Source: Bog-756 sp049517675
Lineage (GTDB): Bacteria > Actinomycetota > Acidimicrobiia > Acidimicrobiales > RAAP-2
Length of the DNA: 39,980 nt
Assembly: GCA_049517675.1 (NCBI GenBank)
Contig: JBEKRV010000033.1
Span: 1-39,980 of the forward strand
Direction of reading: 5' to 3'
Part shown: piece by piece, positions 1 to 7,933 of the stretch
Position numbering within the stretch: position 1 is the first letter of the stretch
Layout of the letters: each line of letters begins with the position of its first letter
The notes under the pieces: model-generated
What the model saw: only the letters and a program-made list of their open reading frames with translations
Database searches by the model: none
What the model was told of the DNA's origin: nothing
Program-made: the position numbers and the translations under genes

Positions 1-758
1 AGTTCGAGATCATCCTGTCGGCCGAGCCCCACGAGGGCAACTGGCTCCCCCTCGACGATGCCGCCACCATGCTGGTGGTACGGCACTTCTTCTACGACTG
101 GGAGAACGAGGTGCCCGTGACCGTGTCCATCGAGGTGCTGTCGGGACCCACCGAAGCCGATGAACCCACGACCGTCGAACCGCAGGCGGCCATCGCCCGT
201 CAGGTGATCGCTCTGGGCGACTTCGTGCAGGAGAACCTCAACTTCTTCCTGGGCTTCTCGAATCCCGAGGCTCCCAACACGTTCCTCCCTCCGCTCGACG
301 GAACGGCCATGGGAGCGGCCGCGGAAAACCGGCCGGTCATCGGATCGTGGAAGCTGGGTCCCGACGAGGCGCTCATCATCGAGGTCACGCCGCCGGAGGG
401 CCTCTACTGGAGCTACTCGCTGGGGAACCTCTGGTGGGAGACCATCGACTACGGCAATCGGCAGTCCAGTCTGAACGGGTTCCAGGCCGCGGTCGACGCC
501 GACGGCAAGGTCCGGGTGGTGGTGGCCCACCAGGATCCGGGACTCGCCAACTGGCTCGACACCGCCGGACACAGCGAAGGTCCGATCATCCTGCGGTGCG
601 TCCGCACCCAGACAGCCCCGGTGCCCGTCACCAAAGTCGTGTCGTTCGACCGTCTGGCCGAGGAACTGCCGCCGGACATCCGATGGGTCTCCCCGAGCGA
701 ACGGGCCGCGGCGATCGACATCCGGAGGAAGGCCGTGAGCAGGCGGTTCCCGAGATGA
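1..758 (+). CDS. DUF1214-type protein, 3' part of gene
   Basis: The gene is cut by the left window edge: the frame is open from base 3 and ends at a TGA at 756-758, leaving about 251 residues. The tail contains a stretch rich in aromatic residues (LYWSYSLGNLWWETIDYGN) followed by a segment on dissipation of a value over a residue run ending RRFPR. This pattern resembles the C-terminal DUF1214 domain of actinobacterial proteins whose biochemical role is not settled. No membrane segment is visible in the part present. The stop overlaps the sulfotransferase start (ATGA at 755-758), so the two are translationally coupled and probably act together. The family call is from recognition of the pattern, not from a search; the missing N-terminus could hold further domains such as DUF1254. 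Confidence 0.7.
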   Translation, partial: FEIILSAEPHEGNWLPLDDAATMLVVRHFFYDWENEVPVTVSIEVLSGPTEADEPTTVEPQAAIARQVIALGDFVQENLNFFLGFSNPEAPNTFLPPLDGTAMGAAAENRPVIGSWKLGPDEALIIEVTPPEGLYWSYSLGNLWWETIDYGNRQSSLNGFQAAVDADGKVRVVVAHQDPGLANWLDTAGHSEGPIILRCVRTQTAPVPVTKVVSFDRLAEELPPDIRWVSPSERAAAIDIRRKAVSRRFPR

Positions 759-1900
759 CCCTGGACGTGGAACGGATCGAAGAGGACGCCCGGTCACGGA
801 CGGGCCTCGACGACACCGGTGGTGACCACTACCGCGAGGGGCTCGAGCGCCTGGTGGCCTCGATGAACGACGAGGGTGACCTCACCGAGATCGGCGAGAT
901 CATGCAGCACGCCCGGCTGACCGCACTCCTGTCGGCCCGCCTGGAGGTGGAGGACACCTACCGGCTCCATCCCGAGATCGACGACGAGGAGATCGGTGGT
1001 CCGGTGTTCGTCATCGGTCTGCCACGCACCGGTACCACCGCACTCAGCCACCTGGTCGGCGCCGATCCGCAGTTCCGGTCCCTCCGGATATGGGAGTCGG
1101 GCTCGCCCGTCCCACCGCCGGAGAAGGCCACGGAGCACACGGACCCCCGCATCGCCGTGACGGAGGCGAACCTGGCCCTGATGGACGAGGCCTTCCCCCT
1201 CATGCAGTCGATGCACCACACCGAGGCCACCTCGGCCACGGAGTGCCAGGACCTCATGGGCATGAGCTACCGGACGGCCCACTTCGACGGCTTCGCCCGG
1301 GTGCCCTCGTATCTGGAGTGGGTCGTCGACACCGACATGACGGAGACCTACCGCTACCACCGACGGCTACTGCGCCTCCTCCAGTGGCACTGCCCGCCCA
1401 CGCTCTGGCACCTGAAGACGCCGGTGCACATGTTCGCCCTCGATGCCCTGGTGGAGAGCTATCCCAACGCACGCTTCCTCTGGAGTCACCGGGACCCCAC
1501 CGAGGTGCTGGGCTCGGTGTGCAGCCTCATCCACTACACCCGCAGCTGGAGCAGCGACCGCGACGACTCCGCCGAGCTGGGTGCCGAGGAGCTCGAGCGG
1601 TGGGGAGTGGCCATCGAGCGTGCCATGGACTTCAGGAAGCGGACGGGTGACGGACGGTTCGCCGACATCTCCTTCTCACGGATCCGGACGGATCCGCTGA
1701 AAGCTCTGGAGGACGGCCTGGACCGGATCGGCATCCCCTTCGACGATCGGTCCCGGGCTTCGGTTGCGGAGTGGGCCCGCACCCACGAACCCGACCTTCC
1801 TGGCACCCACTCGTACCAGCTGTCCGACTTCGGCCTCGAGGCCGATCAGGTCAGGGAGCGCTTCGCCCCGTACTACGCCGCCTTCGACGTCGAGTTCTGA
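755..1900 (+). CDS. PAPS-dependent sulfotransferase family protein
   Basis: A 381-residue protein of the sulfotransferase fold, which transfers sulfate from 3'-phosphoadenosine 5'-phosphosulfate to a hydroxyl or amine. The 5'-phosphosulfate loop is clear at residues 88-95 (GLPRTGTT), preceded by a hydrophobic strand (PVFVIG). A second PAPS 3'-phosphate segment is at 244-251 (SHRDPTEV), followed by a conserved-looking helix with serines. The length is normal for the Sulfotransfer_3 type group common in mycobacteria and related actinobacteria, many of which have unknown acceptors. The ATG at 755 is chosen because it overlaps the upstream stop by 4 bases; an upstream extension in the same frame from 347 would lie wholly inside the previous gene. 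The acceptor cannot be inferred. The neighbouring DUF1214 protein is a recurrent type of partner. Confidence 0.88.
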   Translation: MTLDVERIEEDARSRTGLDDTGGDHYREGLERLVASMNDEGDLTEIGEIMQHARLTALLSARLEVEDTYRLHPEIDDEEIGGPVFVIGLPRTGTTALSHLVGADPQFRSLRIWESGSPVPPPEKATEHTDPRIAVTEANLALMDEAFPLMQSMHHTEATSATECQDLMGMSYRTAHFDGFARVPSYLEWVVDTDMTETYRYHRRLLRLLQWHCPPTLWHLKTPVHMFALDALVESYPNARFLWSHRDPTEVLGSVCSLIHYTRSWSSDRDDSAELGAEELERWGVAIERAMDFRKRTGDGRFADISFSRIRTDPLKALEDGLDRIGIPFDDRSRASVAEWARTHEPDLPGTHSYQLSDFGLEADQVRERFAPYYAAFDVEF

Positions 1901-2003
1901 GGTCAGGGGAGACGCCGGCATCAGGTACCCGGTCGGCGGGTTCGCGTCGTCGGTGCGGTAGGCATGGAAGGGAATCGACGAAGCTGCCCCTCCCAGCCGG
2001 CAC

Positions 2004-2042
2004 TTAGCCAACCTTTAGTCGGCTCTCATCCTCTCGTTAGGC
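2004..2042 (+). promoter_or_regulatory. Helically phased TTAGNC repeats upstream of small CxxC gene
   Basis: Three TTAG-N-C hexamers lie on the same face of the helix: TTAGCC at 2004-2009, TTAGTC at 2015-2020 and TTAGGC at 2037-2042, spaced 11 and 22 bases. They sit about 45-80 bases before the GTG at 2087. A TACGGT hexamer at 2051-2056 could be a -10 box, placing the last repeat at or near the -35 position. This layout would suit an activator or cooperative repressor, but no regulator is identified. Confidence 0.35.
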
Positions 2043-2086
2043 GCCCTCCCTACGGTGGGTGCTGCCGCCGTACGAAAGGACCCGAC

Positions 2087-2356
2087 GTGACTCCCGACCC
2101 GATCCGAGTGGACCCGATCCTCGATGGCGCGCCCCGCCCGAAGAACCCCGTCGGATGGACGGGGGCGACGGTCTGCGCCGACTGCGACAGCTCCTACCTG
2201 GTCGTGGTCCCCCCGTGGGGGCTGGGTGACGCCCTGTGCCTTCCGTGCCTGGTGCGGTCGCAGGTGGCCGCAGAGGTCGACGCCGGGCTCGACTATCGGA
2301 TGTCCGGCCGCCGCTACGCGGCTCGTGCCACGAGGCCACGCCGCCGCGTGCCCTGA
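2087..2356 (+). CDS. Small double-CxxC (zinc ribbon-like) protein, unknown function
   Basis: An 89-residue protein with two CxxC pairs, CADC and CLPC, about 19 residues apart, as in small zinc ribbons. The C-terminus is strongly basic (ARATRPRRRVP), which could suit nucleic-acid or ribosome contact, but no named family is recognised. The GTG at 2087 is chosen because AAAGGA stands at 2075-2080 with a 6-base spacer; the longer in-frame extension to 1964 has no such site and would run through the promoter-like repeats. It stands alone: 186 bases from the sulfotransferase and 98 bases from the next gene. Seen: Cys pairs, basic tail, good ribosome site. Inferred: zinc binding. Confidence 0.6.
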   Translation: MTPDPIRVDPILDGAPRPKNPVGWTGATVCADCDSSYLVVVPPWGLGDALCLPCLVRSQVAAEVDAGLDYRMSGRRYAARATRPRRRVP

Positions 2357-2454
2357 GCCGTCCCGGCTCGCTCACTGACCGGGATCGCCTTCGTCGCACC
2401 GCCTGAGTGCAGGACTCCGCGGCGCGGCGCCACCATGACACGGGAGACTGGGGC

Positions 2455-3444
2455 ATGAGCCATGACCTGCGCCCGCTCGTCGACTGGGTCGCCGAGGACT
2501 TCGAGCCCTCGGTCCGGGTGGGACCGGCACCGGGGTCCTACGCTGCCGTCAGCGGTGGACCGCCCTCGCTCTACGGTTCGACCGACATGCTCTGCGTCCG
2601 CTCGACACTCGGGGCGCCGCAGCTCACGGACGCCGAGGCCTCCGCGTGGGCCGCAGTGATCAACGACCATCAGGATCCGGACACCGGCTATTTCCTCGAG
2701 GCCGGCCCGGCCAGCCATGTCGAACTGCACGTCACCGCGTACTGTGTCGCCGCGCTCGCCCTCCTGGATGAGTGCCCGCGCTGGCCCCTGGCCTTCGCCG
2801 AGCCGTGGGTGACGCCGGAAGGGATCACCGGGTTCCTCGCCTCGTTGGACTGGAAGGACTGGGTCTACCTGGAGAGCCATCGTGGTGCCGGGCTGGGCTC
2901 ACTGGCCTTCAACGTGCCCGACCTGGTCACAACCGGGTGGTGGCCGGCCTATTTCGGCGGACTCGAGCGCCACCTCGATCCGGCCAACGGGATGTTCGGT
3001 GACGGCAAGCCCCCGGGTGGCGACCTCGATCAGATCGGCGGGACGTTCCACTACGCCTTCGCCTATGAGAGCGCCGGCCGACCTCTTCCCCATGCCGCTC
3101 AGCGCGTCGAGGCCGTCCTCGGCCTCCAGCGCGACGACGGCCTCTGGGACCCCGCCAACCCGTTCTGGCTCACCCTCGACGCCGTCTACCTGCTGTCCCG
3201 GGCCATGGACCACGAGGGCGTTGACGATGGTCGCTGCGCGGCAGCTATCCGGGCGGCGCTCGACGGGTTGGCCCCCGCCCTCACCCCTTCGGGGCGGACT
3301 GCCGCCTTCGGCCAGGGCCTGGGAACCCATTCGCTGGTGGCCGTCCTGAGCACCTTCGCCGAGGCCCAGAAGCGGCTCGGGTCCGACGAGATCGTCACTG
3401 CCATTCCCCTCGAGATCGTCCTCGACCGCCGGCCCTTCATCTGA
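2455..3444 (+). CDS. Predicted alpha-toroid protein of unknown function
   Basis: A 329-residue protein with no signal peptide. It has repeated helix-rich segments with aromatic, Gly and Asp/His turns (for example VELHVTAYCVAALALLDE, GGTFHYAFAYESAGRP and LQRDDGLWDPANPFWLTLD). This is the texture of alpha/alpha-toroid enzymes such as prenyltransferase/terpene-cyclase-like or glycoside-processing proteins, but I cannot assign a family. The ATG at 2455 follows GGGAGACTGGGGC; an in-frame ATG-less extension to 2407 is less likely. It begins a plus-strand group with the DUF6807 protein 28 bases downstream and a toroid-glycosyltransferase fusion after that, so a role in handling a sugar or glycoside is an inference from context. 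Confidence 0.6.
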   Translation: MSHDLRPLVDWVAEDFEPSVRVGPAPGSYAAVSGGPPSLYGSTDMLCVRSTLGAPQLTDAEASAWAAVINDHQDPDTGYFLEAGPASHVELHVTAYCVAALALLDECPRWPLAFAEPWVTPEGITGFLASLDWKDWVYLESHRGAGLGSLAFNVPDLVTTGWWPAYFGGLERHLDPANGMFGDGKPPGGDLDQIGGTFHYAFAYESAGRPLPHAAQRVEAVLGLQRDDGLWDPANPFWLTLDAVYLLSRAMDHEGVDDGRCAAAIRAALDGLAPALTPSGRTAAFGQGLGTHSLVAVLSTFAEAQKRLGSDEIVTAIPLEIVLDRRPFI

Positions 3445-3472
3445 CACCGGCGCAGCCGGGTCCGGGAGCCTG

Positions 3473-4321
3473 ATGATCGGTAGCCTCCTGGCCATGGCGC
3501 GTGGCCCGACCGACCTCGAGATCTGGCCCTACGTCTTCGACGGGGCGCCGCGGCCGTTCCTGCACCCGGTCACGACGCCAAAGGGCACGGTGCTCTCCGT
3601 CGACGCCCCCGACGACCACCCGTGGCACCACGGTCTCTGGTTCACCTTCAAGTACGTCAACGGCGAGAACTTCTGGGAGGAGCTCCCGCCCTTCGGCACC
3701 CTCCGCCAATCGGTGGCTCCGACCGTCGAGGCCACGCCCAGCGGCACCGTGCGGCGCAACGAGCTGGCGTGGACCTCGGTCGACGGCACGGTGGTCATCG
3801 ACCAGCAGTTCGTCCTCACCGACCGGCCGGTTCCCGATGCCCATCTGCTCGACGTCGAGGTCACGCTGTGCCCACGCATCGACGTCGTCCTCGACCGCAC
3901 GCCGTTCACGACCTGGGGCGGCTACGGCGGGCTGACCCTCCGGGGCCGTCCGGACTGGCACGACACGACCCTGCGGATCGACGACGGGGAGGACCACGAA
4001 ATCCTGCGGGGCGAGCGCTCCGCGTGGTGCTCGTTGGAAGGGACGGTCGGCGCCGATGACGGCGTGGCGGGGATCGCCTTCTTCGACCACCCGTCGAACC
4101 CCCGCAGCCCGGTCACCTGGTACGCCAGCACCCGGTCGGCCACCTACGGCGACGAGGGCTGGTCCAACTTCCTGAACGCCGCCCTCCTGTGGGACGAGCC
4201 GCTGGTTCACGCCGCCGGCCAGGAGCTGTGCCTGCGGTACGGCGTTGTCACCTACGACGGCCCCTGGGGCCATGAAGGCGCGTCACGGGCATATGCGGAC
4301 TGGCGGTCGGCGCAATCGTGA
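3473..4321 (+). CDS. DUF6807 (PmoA-like) family protein
   Basis: A 282-residue beta-rich protein. The N-terminal block GAPRPFLHPVTTPKG followed by DDHPWHHGLWF is the signature of the PF14100-type family, named PmoA for methane oxygenase but unrelated in most genomes to methane oxidation; members commonly sit among sugar oxidoreductase and glycoside-degradation genes. Further matches are EELPPFGTL, WGGYGGLTLRG and FFDHPSNPRSPVTWY. No signal peptide is seen, so the product looks cytoplasmic. The start may be ATG 3473 (GGGAG five bases upstream) or ATG 3494; both keep the conserved N-terminal block. The stop overlaps the next GTG (4318-4321), which indicates one operon. The conserved His residues suggest an enzyme, but the reaction is unknown. 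Confidence 0.8.
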   Translation: MIGSLLAMARGPTDLEIWPYVFDGAPRPFLHPVTTPKGTVLSVDAPDDHPWHHGLWFTFKYVNGENFWEELPPFGTLRQSVAPTVEATPSGTVRRNELAWTSVDGTVVIDQQFVLTDRPVPDAHLLDVEVTLCPRIDVVLDRTPFTTWGGYGGLTLRGRPDWHDTTLRIDDGEDHEILRGERSAWCSLEGTVGADDGVAGIAFFDHPSNPRSPVTWYASTRSATYGDEGWSNFLNAALLWDEPLVHAAGQELCLRYGVVTYDGPWGHEGASRAYADWRSAQS

Positions 4322-6984
4322 CCACCCACGCCACCCGCCAAGAGCTGGCCGACCAGCTCCAGGCGCTGGTCGTCGACACCGTGGAGGACCTCCTCGACCG
4401 GCACCTCCGCGGTCTCCGGATCCCGGGGACCTTCGGCGGACACCCGGTCGAGCCCGACGTGCCGGCCGACCTCGTCTTCACCCTGGGCTGGCTCCACGAC
4501 CTCGGCGTCGAGGAGATCGGCGGCCGCGGCCTCACCGAGTCGATCCGTACCGTGCTCGGTGCCATCGACGGGCCGAAGACCCACACCTTCTTCTCCTACC
4601 GGGTGGCCGAGACCCTCGCCCGCTACGGCGCCTTCGCCGGCAACCCGATCACGGAGGACTGGACGGAGGCCCAGCGGACGAATCTGGCCCGTGCCTGCGA
4701 CTCGACCGACTGGATCCCCCTCCTCGACCAGGGCCTGCCCCGCAACTACGCCGCGGTCCTGGCCCGCTGCGAGGTGGTCCGTCAGCGCCTGGGACTCGGA
4801 CAAGACCCCGGGATCGTGGATTCGCTGATCGAGCGGACCGCCGCCATGCTCCGGGCCAACCCCCTCGGGCACCTGGACGACTCGACCCACGGCATCGGCC
4901 GCTACGACATCTACGCCGCCGACGTCTGGCTCTTCACCGAGCCACTGGCCACCCACCTGGGTCCGATGTGGGTCGAGGGAGCGGGCCGCGCCCTCGATCT
5001 GGTCGACGCCGTGGCCGGCGACGACGGCACGGCCATACCGTGGGGTCGTTCGACCGGCGTGCTCGGGATCGCCCTGACCATCGAGCTGGCCGCCCTGGCC
5101 GCGGCCGAACTACCGGCGGCCGACCCCGACCGGTGGTTGCGGCGGGCGGTCGATGCGGCCCGGCAGCTGCCGGCGTGGTTCGAAGACGGCGTGATCACGG
5201 CCCACCGGTACCGCTCGCCGTACGGCTACCGCGGCCCCTTCCGGCGCCTGCAGATGACCCTCGATGTGCTGGGCAAACTGGCCTGGTCCGCCGTGCAGCT
5301 GCGCCGGGCCGACGATCTCCCCGCGGCGGCACCCGCCGACACCTACCGGCCCACCGACCGGCTCATCTCGTTCGAGGAGGCCCGGCCAGTCGCGGTGTGG
5401 GCGCATCGGAGCGCCGGGGCCGAGCTGGTGGTGCCCTTCGTCGGACCCACCCGCAGCGACTACCTGGCCGCCCCCCGGCACCCCGGGGTCTTCGAGGTTC
5501 CCGTCGATCAGCCGATCCCGTGCTGGGTCCCCCTGGTGATCGCCCGCGGGCATCGCTGGACCGCCGCCGGAGTCCCGGAGTCGGTCGAGGCCACACCCGG
5601 TTCGGTGACCGCCACCTGGCAGGGCCTGCTCGAGGTCGGCGAGCTCGATCCCCCGGCGGACGCCCCCCGGTTGTCCGGCCGCTGTTCGACAAGGCTCTCG
5701 ATTGCCGGCCGGACCGTCCGCTTCGGCGTGGAGCTCGACCTCGACCAGGTGCCCGACGCCGTGACGGTGCTCCTCCCCGAGACGAGGGGCCGCCCCCTCC
5801 ACGTGGAGCTGGTCGGTCCTCCCGGCACGACGGCCGTGCTCGACACCATCGACGTCGGCGGCATCGCCGAATGGCGGAGCTTCTGGGCCGAACTGCCGGT
5901 TCTCCACCAGGTCGACCTGGACGTGGACCACCACCTCGAGGTGACCATCGAGGTCACCCCCAAGCTGCGCGTGGGCTCGACGGCCTACGGCCACCACTAC
6001 GACCGCCTCCTGGCCGGCGCCATGGAAGACGGCGTCGAGGTGGTGCCTGCACCGCTCGGGCCGTTGGCCCCGCCAAACGCCTCGCTCGACGGCATCGACG
6101 TCCTGCACCTGCACTGGCCCGAGTGGCTGGCCTTCGACGACGTCGAGGTCCACCGCCGGCTCGTTGCCGAGCTGCGGAAGCGCTCGATCCCCATCGTGTG
6201 GACGGCCCACAACCTGACCCCCCACGAGAAGCGGCCCGAGGTCTACGACGCGATCTACCAGCTGTGGGCCGACGCCGCCGACGGGGTCATCCACCACTCG
6301 GCCTTCGGGCGGCGGGCCATGCAGCAGCGCTACCGCTTCCGGCCCGACGCCGTCCACGTCGTCATCCCCCACGGCCACTTCGGATCTCTCTATGACACAG
6401 CGGCCGCCGTTCCCCGCGACGAGCTCGAGGCCGCCCTCGGACTCGAGCCGACGACGTGCCGGATCGGACTGTTCGGAGCACCCCGTGCCGAGAAGGACGT
6501 GCTGGGGTTCCTCGACGCCGTCGTGGCCTCGAGCCGCCAGGACCTCCAGGTGCTCTGCTACTCGCTGCGCCACGGCGAGCAGGCACCCGACGATCCTCGC
6601 CTGGCCGCCGTCGAGAATTATGCGATGGTCGAGGCCGCCCTCTACGCACGGCGGCTCGCCGTCTGCGACCTCGTCGCCCTGCCCTTCGACCCCGAAGGCG
6701 AGATGCTGGCCACCGGCGTTGCCGCCGACGTCATCGGCATGGGGCTCGGCGCCCTGGTGAGCGACTGGCCGTACCTGACGGAGACCTTCGGTGACGCCGG
6801 CATCCCCATGGGCTCGACCGTCGAGGAGATGGCCGCGGCGATCGACGACCTGGACACCGCGGCCGTCGGCCGGGCCAAGCAGGCCAGCGTGCGACTACGG
6901 GCCGCCCACGGGTGGGACGTCGTGGGCGGCCGGACCATGGAGCTCTACGAGGCCGTACTGGCCCGGACCCGTCCGGACGACTGA
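4318..6984 (+). CDS. Fusion: predicted toroid/beta-sandwich region plus GT4-like glycosyltransferase
   Basis: An 888-residue, apparently cytoplasmic protein. Residues 1 to about 330 are helix-rich with motifs such as HGIGRYDIYAADVWLFTEP and GYRGPFRRLQMTLDVLGKL, resembling alpha-toroid lyase or glycosidase-like domains. About 330-590 is beta-rich, as in the C-terminal sandwich of such enzymes. From about 594 a Rossmann-type glycosyltransferase begins: IDVLHLHWPEWL, then PIVWTAHNLTPHEKRPE, VIPHGHFGSLYD, and a nucleotide-side domain starting RIGLFGAPRAEKDVLGF. This second half matches GT4/GT-B enzymes; the usual EX7E pair is not obvious, the nearest acidic segment being PFDPEGEMLATGV. The GTG at 4318 overlaps the preceding stop. 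Which sugar is transferred, and whether the first half cuts or only binds glycans, cannot be told. Confidence 0.72.
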   Translation: MTTHATRQELADQLQALVVDTVEDLLDRHLRGLRIPGTFGGHPVEPDVPADLVFTLGWLHDLGVEEIGGRGLTESIRTVLGAIDGPKTHTFFSYRVAETLARYGAFAGNPITEDWTEAQRTNLARACDSTDWIPLLDQGLPRNYAAVLARCEVVRQRLGLGQDPGIVDSLIERTAAMLRANPLGHLDDSTHGIGRYDIYAADVWLFTEPLATHLGPMWVEGAGRALDLVDAVAGDDGTAIPWGRSTGVLGIALTIELAALAAAELPAADPDRWLRRAVDAARQLPAWFEDGVITAHRYRSPYGYRGPFRRLQMTLDVLGKLAWSAVQLRRADDLPAAAPADTYRPTDRLISFEEARPVAVWAHRSAGAELVVPFVGPTRSDYLAAPRHPGVFEVPVDQPIPCWVPLVIARGHRWTAAGVPESVEATPGSVTATWQGLLEVGELDPPADAPRLSGRCSTRLSIAGRTVRFGVELDLDQVPDAVTVLLPETRGRPLHVELVGPPGTTAVLDTIDVGGIAEWRSFWAELPVLHQVDLDVDHHLEVTIEVTPKLRVGSTAYGHHYDRLLAGAMEDGVEVVPAPLGPLAPPNASLDGIDVLHLHWPEWLAFDDVEVHRRLVAELRKRSIPIVWTAHNLTPHEKRPEVYDAIYQLWADAADGVIHHSAFGRRAMQQRYRFRPDAVHVVIPHGHFGSLYDTAAAVPRDELEAALGLEPTTCRIGLFGAPRAEKDVLGFLDAVVASSRQDLQVLCYSLRHGEQAPDDPRLAAVENYAMVEAALYARRLAVCDLVALPFDPEGEMLATGVAADVIGMGLGALVSDWPYLTETFGDAGIPMGSTVEEMAAAIDDLDTAAVGRAKQASVRLRAAHGWDVVGGRTMELYEAVLARTRPDD

Positions 6985-6994
6985 GCCGGACCGA

Positions 6995-7933
6995 TCAGTC
7001 CAGCAGTGCCTCGAGACGCTCGACGATGTCGGCCAGGACCTCGCGGTCCGACGCCGGCCGCTGCGGCGAGTCCGGGTGGGTGGCGCCGGCCGTGATCCAG
7101 CTCCGTAGCTCCAGGAATATCGCCGCATCGTGGCGGTAGGCGGGGACGGGACGGCGGAACGAGAACTGCCCCAGGTACTGGAGCAGATCGTTGAACTCCA
7201 GGAACGCCACGTCGTCGCCGGCGGTCCAGGCAGCATCGCGGGCGGCGAAGGCGTCGGGGGCGAAGGTCGAGAGCCCGAGCAGGTAGTCCGAGCCCTCCGT
7301 CACCAGGTCGATGGCCAGGTCGTTGCCGGTCAGGACCATGAACCCGGGGCGCCGACCGTCACGGACGGCCAGCCGGTCGAGTTCCAGGCGTCGACTGAGC
7401 GACGAGTGCTTGGCTCCGACCAGGGCCGGGATCTCGAGCATGGACGCATAGGTGTCGAGCGTCCAGATCCGCCCGGCCGGGTGGAACATCGAGCCCAGCT
7501 CGAATCCGAGGAACCGGTCACACGCGTCGGAAAAGCCGGCGTAGACGCCGGGCAGCTCCTCCTCGGGCACGGCGGCCAGTCCGTAGGACGGGAAGACGAT
7601 GGGCAGACCGCCGGCCTCGGCCACCAGCTCGATGGCGGCAGCCGTCGCCGCGGCGTCGAACGTGGCACCGGGCCCGTCGTCGACCAGGGCGCCGGCCACG
7701 AACGTGCCCTCGACCAGCTGTCGGGTCCGGGAGAGGACTTCTTCACGCTCATCGGGCCCGAGGCTCGGGCCGTAGCCGGTGTCCATGTTGACGGCGGGGA
7801 TCAGGCCGGCGGTGACCGTCCTGGCCAGAAGGCTCTCGAATCCGTCCCAGTCGATGGTGCCGTCGACGTGATAGGGCAGCAGCACGGCCGTCATCCCGGT
7901 GATGGCGCGCCGCGGGCCCTCCGCCGCGGTCAT
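6995..7933 (-). CDS. Dihydrodipicolinate synthase (DapA)-family aldolase/lyase
   Basis: A 312-residue class I aldolase-type TIM barrel. In this family a lysine forms a Schiff base with a 2-keto acid; substrates range from pyruvate to 2-keto-3-deoxy sugar acids. The Schiff-base lysine appears as K175 in LVGAKHSSLSRR, and the partner tyrosine as Y117 in PIVFPSYGLAAVP. The start region (ITGMTAVLLPYHVDGTIDW) is typical. The family's usual GTTGE loop is replaced by MDTGYGPSLGPDE, so it is not a biosynthetic DapA. ATG 7933 overlaps the stop of the upstream isomerase gene (ATGA). It is the last gene of a four-gene minus-strand operon, and context favours cleavage or dehydration of a sugar acid. It ends only 10 bases from the converging glycosyltransferase fusion. 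Confidence 0.82.
   Translation of the reverse strand: MTAAEGPRRAITGMTAVLLPYHVDGTIDWDGFESLLARTVTAGLIPAVNMDTGYGPSLGPDEREEVLSRTRQLVEGTFVAGALVDDGPGATFDAAATAAAIELVAEAGGLPIVFPSYGLAAVPEEELPGVYAGFSDACDRFLGFELGSMFHPAGRIWTLDTYASMLEIPALVGAKHSSLSRRLELDRLAVRDGRRPGFMVLTGNDLAIDLVTEGSDYLLGLSTFAPDAFAARDAAWTAGDDVAFLEFNDLLQYLGQFSFRRPVPAYRHDAAIFLELRSWITAGATHPDSPQRPASDREVLADIVERLEALLD

Noticed and set aside
4245..6395. A long plus-strand open frame (716 codons) rich in Arg, Pro and Gly
   Set aside because: It overlaps the glycosyltransferase fusion in another frame, has no family features and shows the composition of a GC-rich shadow frame.
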